A stretch of DNA of 5,134 nucleotides, taken from positions 1-5,134 of the forward strand of contig JAICVH010000220.1 of assembly GCA_025935435.1 (NCBI GenBank), read 5' to 3'. Below are positions 1-5,134 of this stretch, piece by piece. How positions within the stretch are numbered: the stretch's first letter is position 1; each line of letters opens with the position of its first letter. The stretch comes from Burkholderiales bacterium. Lineage in GTDB: Bacteria; Pseudomonadota; Gammaproteobacteria; Burkholderiales; Casimicrobiaceae. The notes below the pieces were generated by a model. It did no database searches, was not told the DNA's origin, and saw only the letters and a list, made by a program, of their open reading frames with translations. The position numbers were made by a program, and so were the translations under genes.

Positions 1-254
1 CGCCGTGTCGGCAAGGACCGTCACGAGGTGCGGCTGGACTTCGAGGAAACCGCCCTGCACGAACACGAGTTCCTCGTTCGGTGCATTGGCGGGCTTGATG
101 CGCACCGAGCCCGGCTTGATCTGGGTGAACAGCGGGGTATGGCGCGGATAAATGCCGAGCTCGCCCATCATGCCGGGCAGCACGACGAATTCCGCCTCGC
201 CGGAGTAGATCTGCTCTTCGGCGCTGACAACGTCGACGTGTATGGTGTTGGCCA

Positions 255-255
<1 letters not shown>
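1..255 (-). CDS. atpC: ATP synthase F1 epsilon subunit, 3' end cut off by the window
   Basis: Epsilon is the small F1 subunit that binds the foot of gamma and the c-ring, and in many bacteria it inhibits ATP hydrolysis through its C-terminal helices. The first 85 codons are present and still open at the window edge; the family is usually about 135-140 residues. The visible part is the N-terminal beta-sandwich. It begins MANTIHVDVVSAEEQIYSG, has the conserved LPGMMGELGIYPRHTPL stretch at about residues 26-42, and continues with a basic segment IKPGSVRIK and then VQGGFLEVQP followed by VTVLADTA at the edge. The C-terminal helical hairpin, which carries the inhibitory function, lies outside the window and cannot be judged. 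The ATG shares its A with the TAA of atpD, so translation is probably coupled; I see no strong Shine-Dalgarno sequence in the end of atpD. This is the last gene of the usual operon. Confidence 0.95.
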
Positions 256-1670
<1,415 letters not shown>

Positions 1671-1676
1671 TGGCTT

Positions 1677-1680
1677 TCCT
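1677..1680 (-). promoter_or_regulatory. Shine-Dalgarno sequence of atpD
   Basis: The minus strand reads AGGA followed by 6 nt and then the ATG of atpD. It lies in the 26-nt gap after the atpG stop. It supports the MDQPVKNQG start over the longer open frame that runs upstream through atpG. Confidence 0.75.
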
Positions 1681-1696
1681 GACTTGGTCTCGATAG

Positions 1697-2587
1697 CTAT
1701 ACGGCGGCCGCGCCGCCGACGATCTCGGAGAGTTCCTTGGTGATGCCCGCCTGGCGCGTCTTGTTGTAGATCAGCTGAAGCTCGTCGATGATCTTGCCGG
1801 CGTTGTCGGACGCGGCTTTCATCGCGACCATGCGTGCTGATTGCTCGGACGCCATGTTCTCGTTGACCATCTGGAAGATCACCGCTTCCATGTAGCGCCG
1901 CATCATCCCGTCGAGCAGCTCGCGGGCGTCCGGCTCGTAGATGTAGTCCCACGAGCCGTCGGATACTTTGGTCGTGCGCAGATCACCGGCGGCCGAACGG
2001 TATTCGTCGGGGATCGGCACGATGCGGATCTGCCGAGGCTCCTGCTTCATCGTGTTGACGAAGTTCGTCGAGAAGATGTGGATCTCGTCGATCGTGCCTT
2101 CGAGGTACTTGTCCATCAGCACCTTGACCGCGCCCACCAGCCGCTCGAGCCGCGGCCGGTCGCCGAGCTGAACGACGCTCGACACGATATTGCCGCCGAG
2201 GCGGTTCACAAACCCCAGGCCCTTGTTGCCGATCGCGACGAAGTCGACTTCGACGCCGTTGCCGCGCCACTCCTTGAAACGCTGCGTGACCAGACGCAGC
2301 ACGTTGGTGTTGAGCCCGCCGCACAGACCCTTGTCGGTCGTGACGGCAATGATGCCTACGCGCTTGACAACATCGCGCTTGACGAGAAACGGATGCTTGT
2401 ACTCGGTGTTCGCCTTCGAAATGTGCATCGCGATATTGAATACGCGCTCGACGTACGGGCGCGCCGCGCGCATGCGGTCCTGCGCCCGTTTCATCTTCGA
2501 CGCAGCGACCATTTCCATGGCCTTGGTGATCTTGCGCGTGCTCTGCACGCTCTTGATCTTGTTTCGAATCTCTTTTGATCCTGCCAT
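1697..2587 (-). CDS. atpG: ATP synthase F1 gamma subunit (central rotor shaft)
   Basis: Gamma forms the asymmetric coiled-coil shaft that turns inside the alpha3-beta3 hexamer and joins it to the c-ring. The product is 296 residues, close to the 285-295 usual in proteobacteria. The N-terminal helix starts MAGSKEIRNKIKSVQSTRKI and continues with TKAMEMVAASKMKRAQ, the family signature. The Rossmann-like core has TTDKGLCGGLNTN at about 83-95. The C-terminal helix contains NENMASEQSARMVAMKAASD (about 242-261) and ends LSEIVGGAAAV, matching the proteobacterial gamma C-terminus. Both helices of the shaft are intact. The ATG at MAGSK is preferred over an in-frame GTG 11 codons upstream because conservation starts at MAG and the extra residues look like intergenic translation. 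Its ribosome site is weak (GAGA, 9 nt before the ATG) and lies beside a short stem-loop in the 44-nt gap after atpA. The stop is TAG. The sequence looks most like betaproteobacterial gamma. Confidence 0.98.
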   Translation of the reverse strand: MAGSKEIRNKIKSVQSTRKITKAMEMVAASKMKRAQDRMRAARPYVERVFNIAMHISKANTEYKHPFLVKRDVVKRVGIIAVTTDKGLCGGLNTNVLRLVTQRFKEWRGNGVEVDFVAIGNKGLGFVNRLGGNIVSSVVQLGDRPRLERLVGAVKVLMDKYLEGTIDEIHIFSTNFVNTMKQEPRQIRIVPIPDEYRSAAGDLRTTKVSDGSWDYIYEPDARELLDGMMRRYMEAVIFQMVNENMASEQSARMVAMKAASDNAGKIIDELQLIYNKTRQAGITKELSEIVGGAAAV

Positions 2588-2599
2588 AGCGTTGATTCT

Positions 2600-2623
2600 C
2601 GCGTGCTGGCGCTTCGGCACGCG
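2600..2623 (-). promoter_or_regulatory. Possible intercistronic stem-loop between atpA and atpG
   Basis: The transcript strand contains CGCGTGC, ten unpaired bases, then GCACGCG: a perfect 7-bp GC-rich stem with a 10-nt loop (arms at 2617-2623 and 2600-2606). It occupies most of the 44-nt gap between the atpA stop and the atpG start. The last base of the 3' arm (2600) is also the first base of the weak GAGA ribosome site of atpG. No U-run follows, so it does not look like an intrinsic terminator. A role in lowering gamma translation or in mRNA processing is inference. A 7-bp inverted repeat can arise by chance in GC-rich DNA. Confidence 0.35.
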
Positions 2624-2631
2624 GCCGTCAG

Positions 2632-4173
2632 TTAGTAGGTGCCCGTCTTTTTGAAATCGTCGATGGCAGCGGCCAGCGCCTTCTCGTCGTCGGCAGACAT
2701 TTCCTTCGTCTGCTCGATCTTGTCGACGATCGCCGCGTACTTGCTCTTCATGAACTGCCGCAGCGACGCCTCGAACGCCAGCGCCTTGTCGACCGGCACG
2801 TCGTCGTAATAGCCGCGATTCACCGCGAACAGCGTGAGCGCCTGCTCGGCAACCGAAAGCGGCGAATACTGCGGCTGCTTCATCAGCTCGGTCACGACGC
2901 GCCCGCGATCGAGCTGCTTGCGTGTGGCCTCGTCGAGATCGGATGCGAACTGCGCAAACGCCGCGAGTTCGCGGAATTGCGCGAGCGAGAGCCGCACGCC
3001 ACCGCCGAGCTTCTTGATGACCTTCGTCTGCGCATCGCCACCGACCCGCGACACCGAGATGCCCGCGTTGATGGCGGGCCGGATGCCCGCGTTGAACAGA
3101 TCCGTCTCGAGGAAGATCTGGCCGTCGGTGATCGAGATCACGTTCGTCGGTACGAACGCCGTCACGTCGCCCGCCTGCGTTTCGATCACCGGCAGCGCAG
3201 TCAGCGAGCCTGTCTTGCCCTTGACCTTGCCTTTGGTGAACTGCTCGACGTAATCCTCGTTCACGCGCGCGGCGCGCTCGAGCAGCCGTGAGTGCAGGTA
3301 GAACACGTCGCCCGGATACGCTTCACGCCCCGGCGGCCGGCGCAGCAGCAGCGATACCTGCCTGTACGCCCACGCCTGCTTGGTCAAGTCATCGTAGATG
3401 ATCAGTGCGTCCTGACCGCGATCGCGGAAATACTCGCCCATCGTGCAACCGGAATACGGCGCGATGTATTGCATCGCCGCCGAATCCGAGGCCATCGCCG
3501 CGACGACGATCGTGTACGCCATCGCCCCGTACTCTTCGAGCTTGCGCACGACGTTCTTGACCGTCGACGCCTTCTGACCGATCGCGACGTACACGCAGAT
3601 CAGGTCCTTGCCCTTCTGGTTGATGATCGTGTCGATGGCCACGGCGGTCTTGCCGGTCTGGCGGTCGCCGATGATCAGTTCGCGCTGTCCGCGGCCGATT
3701 GGCACCATCGCGTCGATCGACTTCAATCCCGTTTGCACGGGCTGCGATACCTTCTTGCGCCAGATCACGCCCGGCGCCACCTTCTCGATGACGTCGCTTT
3801 CCTTCGCGTTGATCGGTCCCTTGCCGTCGATCGGCTGGCCGAGCGAATTGACGACGCGACCGATCAGCTCGGTCCCGACCGGGACTTCGAGGATGCGGCC
3901 CGTACATTTGACCGTGTCGCCCTCGGTGATGTGCTCGTACTCGCCGAGAATCACGGCGCCAACCGAGTCGCGTTCGAGATTGAGCGCGAGGCCGAACGTG
4001 TTGTTCGGAAATTCGAGCATCTCGCCCTGCATCGCATTCGACAGCCCGTGAACGCGGCAGATGCCGTCGGTGATCGAAACGACCGTCCCCTGCGTGCGCA
4101 CGTCCGCGCCGATGTCCAGGTTCTGGATGCGCGACCGAATCAGTTCGCTGATTTCCGATGGGTTCAATTGCAT
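2632..4173 (-). CDS. atpA: ATP synthase F1 alpha subunit (regulatory, non-catalytic sites)
   Basis: Alpha alternates with beta in the F1 hexamer, binds nucleotide at the non-catalytic sites and supplies an arginine to each catalytic site on beta. The product is 513 residues, the same length as E. coli alpha. The N-terminal part MQLNPSEISELIRSRIQNLD is the helix that meets delta at the top of the stalk. A beta-barrel follows with VVSITDGICRVHGL (31-44). The P-loop GDRQTGKT is at 169-176 (Lys175, Thr176), with AIGQKAST at about 198-204, IIYDDLTKQAWAYRQ at 258-272 and RRPPGREAYPGDVFYLHSRL at 278-297. SVSRVGG at 373-379 places the arginine finger at Arg376, the same number as in E. coli. SDLDEATRKQLDRG (411-424) lies in the C-terminal helical domain. 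A good ribosome site, AAGGA, sits 6 nt before the ATG. The gap to atpH is 24 nt. No truncation or frameshift is seen, and the stop is TAA. Confidence 0.98.
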   Translation of the reverse strand: MQLNPSEISELIRSRIQNLDIGADVRTQGTVVSITDGICRVHGLSNAMQGEMLEFPNNTFGLALNLERDSVGAVILGEYEHITEGDTVKCTGRILEVPVGTELIGRVVNSLGQPIDGKGPINAKESDVIEKVAPGVIWRKKVSQPVQTGLKSIDAMVPIGRGQRELIIGDRQTGKTAVAIDTIINQKGKDLICVYVAIGQKASTVKNVVRKLEEYGAMAYTIVVAAMASDSAAMQYIAPYSGCTMGEYFRDRGQDALIIYDDLTKQAWAYRQVSLLLRRPPGREAYPGDVFYLHSRLLERAARVNEDYVEQFTKGKVKGKTGSLTALPVIETQAGDVTAFVPTNVISITDGQIFLETDLFNAGIRPAINAGISVSRVGGDAQTKVIKKLGGGVRLSLAQFRELAAFAQFASDLDEATRKQLDRGRVVTELMKQPQYSPLSVAEQALTLFAVNRGYYDDVPVDKALAFEASLRQFMKSKYAAIVDKIEQTKEMSADDEKALAAAIDDFKKTGTY

Positions 4174-4177
4174 GAAT

Positions 4178-4184
4178 CTTCCTT
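4178..4184 (-). promoter_or_regulatory. Shine-Dalgarno sequence of atpA
   Basis: The minus strand reads AAGGAAG in the 24-nt atpH-atpA gap, with its AAGGA core 6 nt before the ATG. It is the strongest ribosome site in the window, which fits the need for three alpha copies per complex. Confidence 0.8.
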
Positions 4185-4197
4185 TCGCCCGATCTTG

Positions 4198-4734
4198 TTA
4201 CGCCCGCAACTGCGCATGCATGGCGGCGAGCTTGGCTTGCACCGAGCCGTCCAGCACTGCGTCTCCGACCGTCACGCGCGCGCCGCCGATCAACTCGGGG
4301 TTCACCGTGACGGTCGCCTCGATCTTCCGGCCGAAGCGCTTCTCGAGCGCACGGCGCAATTCGTCGACCTGCGTGTCGGACAACTCGAACGCGCTTTCGA
4401 TCGTTGCCTTGGCGGTCGCTTCGGCGTCGTTCTTCAGCGCTTCGAACATCGTCGCGATCTGCGGCAAGAACATCACGCGCTCGCCTTCGACAAGGACGCG
4501 GATGAAGTTGCGCGCCTCGCCGCTGAATCGGTCGCCGCCGATCGACAGCAGGAGCGACTCCTTGGCCGCACTGTCGAGGCGCGGATTGTCCAGCGCCTCC
4601 GCCACGCGCGGATCGCTGATGATCGTGGCCGCAAACCGAAGCATCTCCGACCACGCCGGCAACGCCTGCGCGTCACGCGCAAGCTCGAACGCGGCTTCGG
4701 CGTACGGGCGCGCGATCGTTGCGAGTTCTGCCAT
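4198..4734 (-). CDS. atpH: ATP synthase F1 delta subunit (peripheral stalk cap)
   Basis: Delta (the counterpart of mitochondrial OSCP) sits on top of the F1 hexamer and ties it to the b-subunit dimer, holding alpha3-beta3 still while the rotor turns. The product is 178 residues, the normal length. The N-terminal six-helix domain starts MAELATIARPYAEAAFELA, where RPYAEAAF is the family signature, and runs to about residue 110 with FIRVLVEGERVMFLPQI at 77-93. The C-terminal domain has NPELIGGARVTVGDAVLDGS at 145-164, matching the conserved region with a paired glycine and DGSV near the end of delta. The ATG lies 9 nt after the atpF stop, and the likely ribosome site AGGG overlaps that stop. The stop is TAA. 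Delta is the least conserved F1 subunit, so the identity rests on both signatures plus its position between atpF and atpA. Confidence 0.97.
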   Translation of the reverse strand: MAELATIARPYAEAAFELARDAQALPAWSEMLRFAATIISDPRVAEALDNPRLDSAAKESLLLSIGGDRFSGEARNFIRVLVEGERVMFLPQIATMFEALKNDAEATAKATIESAFELSDTQVDELRRALEKRFGRKIEATVTVNPELIGGARVTVGDAVLDGSVQAKLAAMHAQLRA

Positions 4735-4741
4735 CGCGCGA

Positions 4742-4745
4742 CCCT
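4742..4745 (-). promoter_or_regulatory. Shine-Dalgarno sequence of atpH, overlapping the atpF stop
   Basis: The minus strand reads TAGGG, then 7 nt, then the ATG of atpH. The AGGG shares two bases with the TAG stop of atpF, so a ribosome finishing subunit b sits on the initiation site of delta. Coupled translation is inferred from this layout. Confidence 0.6.
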
Positions 4746-5134
4746 ACAGTTCCTCGCGAATCGCGGCGAGCAGTTCCGCGTGCGCGTTCTTGTCGACTTC
4801 GCGCTTCAGGATCCTTGCAGCACCCGCGACCGCGAGATCGGCGACCTGATTGCGCAGTTGTTCGCGCGCGGCCGCGTATTCCTGCTGCGCCTCGGCTTTG
4901 GCGGCGGCGATGATGCGTTCGCGCTCCGCGGCCGCTTCGACCTTCGCCTGATCGATCGTTTCGGCCTTGAATTTCTCGCCGGTTGCGACGATCTCGCCGG
5001 CCTTCGCCTTCGCTTCGTTGATCATGTCGGCGACGCGCCGTTCCGCCGAAACGAGGTTCTGCCTGCCCTGCTCGCCGGCCTGCAAGCCTTCGGCGATCTG
5101 GCGCTGGCGCGTTTCGACGGCGCGCATCAGCGGC
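4744..5134 (-). CDS. atpF: ATP synthase Fo subunit b, 5' end cut off by the window
   Basis: Subunit b is the membrane-anchored helix of the peripheral stalk; two copies run from subunit a in the membrane to delta on top of F1. The last 129 or so codons are present and the frame is open to the right edge. The family is about 156 residues, so roughly 27 N-terminal residues, including the single membrane helix, are outside. The visible part begins P-L-M-R-A-V, matching the conserved PPLM turn just after the membrane segment, followed by ETRQRQIAEGL. A long alanine-, glutamate- and lysine-rich helix without proline follows, as expected for the right-handed coiled coil of the b dimer. The delta-binding end has DLAVAGAARILKREVD and finishes AAIREEL. 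An internal ATG at the PLM methionine (5127) is not the start, because the conserved proline and leucine continue upstream. The stop TAG lies 9 nt before atpH. Confidence 0.95.
   Translation of the reverse strand, partial: PLMRAVETRQRQIAEGLQAGEQGRQNLVSAERRVADMINEAKAKAGEIVATGEKFKAETIDQAKVEAAAERERIIAAAKAEAQQEYAAAREQLRNQVADLAVAGAARILKREVDKNAHAELLAAIREEL

Noticed and set aside
1693..1700. 8-base palindrome ATAGCTAT at the end of atpG
   Set aside because: It is too short to mean anything alone and contains the last codon and TAG stop of atpG; no stem or U-run supports a terminator.
1671..1952. In-frame open extension of 94 codons upstream of the atpD start
   Set aside because: It lies over the 3' end of atpG in another frame, is Arg- and Asp-rich without family similarity, and the AGGA site and conserved N-terminus place the start at 1670.
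1841..2578. 245-codon plus-strand open frame opposite atpG
   Set aside because: It is antisense to a well conserved gene, has the His/Arg/Val/Asp-rich composition of a GC-rich antisense frame, and shows no recognisable domain.
2588..2620. Alternative GTG start 11 codons upstream for atpG
   Set aside because: Family conservation begins at MAGSKEIR, and the extra residues are translation of the gap that contains the inverted repeat.
3389..4654. 421-codon minus-strand open frame across the atpA-atpH junction
   Set aside because: It is a shifted frame of atpA and atpH, dominated by Arg, Gly and Asp, and is produced by the high GC third-position bias of the real genes.
4061..4849. 262-codon plus-strand open frame opposite atpA, atpH and atpF
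   Set aside because: It crosses three real genes and two intergenic gaps, is Ser/Ala/Arg-rich, and shows no domain.

Overview
The window is a segment of a bacterial F-type (F1Fo) ATP synthase operon, with every gene on the minus strand. In transcription order, from the right edge to the left, it holds atpF (subunit b, 5' end missing), atpH (delta), atpA (alpha), atpG (gamma), atpD (beta) and atpC (epsilon, 3' end missing). This is the standard proteobacterial order atpF-H-A-G-D-C. The genes atpI, atpB and atpE would be expected beyond the right edge, but they are not in this sequence and that is inference.

The proteins suggest a betaproteobacterium, probably near Burkholderiales or Nitrosomonadales. 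The gamma subunit ends in a motif typical of that group, alpha keeps betaproteobacterial-type stretches around its catalytic-interface region, and delta starts MAELATIARPYAE. The DNA is GC-rich by eye, with strong G/C preference at third codon positions, which explains the many long antisense and out-of-frame open frames. This placement comes from remembered family sequences and not from a search. One feature does not fit neatly: beta carries a loop about seven residues longer than in E. coli.

Layout on the + coordinates: 1-255 atpC (partial), 255-1670 atpD, 1697-2587 atpG, 2632-4173 atpA, 4198-4734 atpH, 4744-5134 atpF (partial). Intergenic gaps are 9, 24, 44 and 26 nt, and atpD and atpC overlap by one base. 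No promoter, terminator, RNA gene, mobile element, repeat array or CRISPR is visible. The only candidate regulatory structure is a 7-bp stem in the atpA-atpG gap.

Together the genes encode the whole F1 sector except the end of epsilon (alpha3-beta3 catalytic hexamer, gamma rotor, epsilon, delta), plus the cytoplasmic part of the peripheral stalk subunit b. The five genes whose start lies in the window look intact and keep their expected motifs. This is ordinary housekeeping sequence. I see no undescribed system, and the findings below are second-look details with modest scores.
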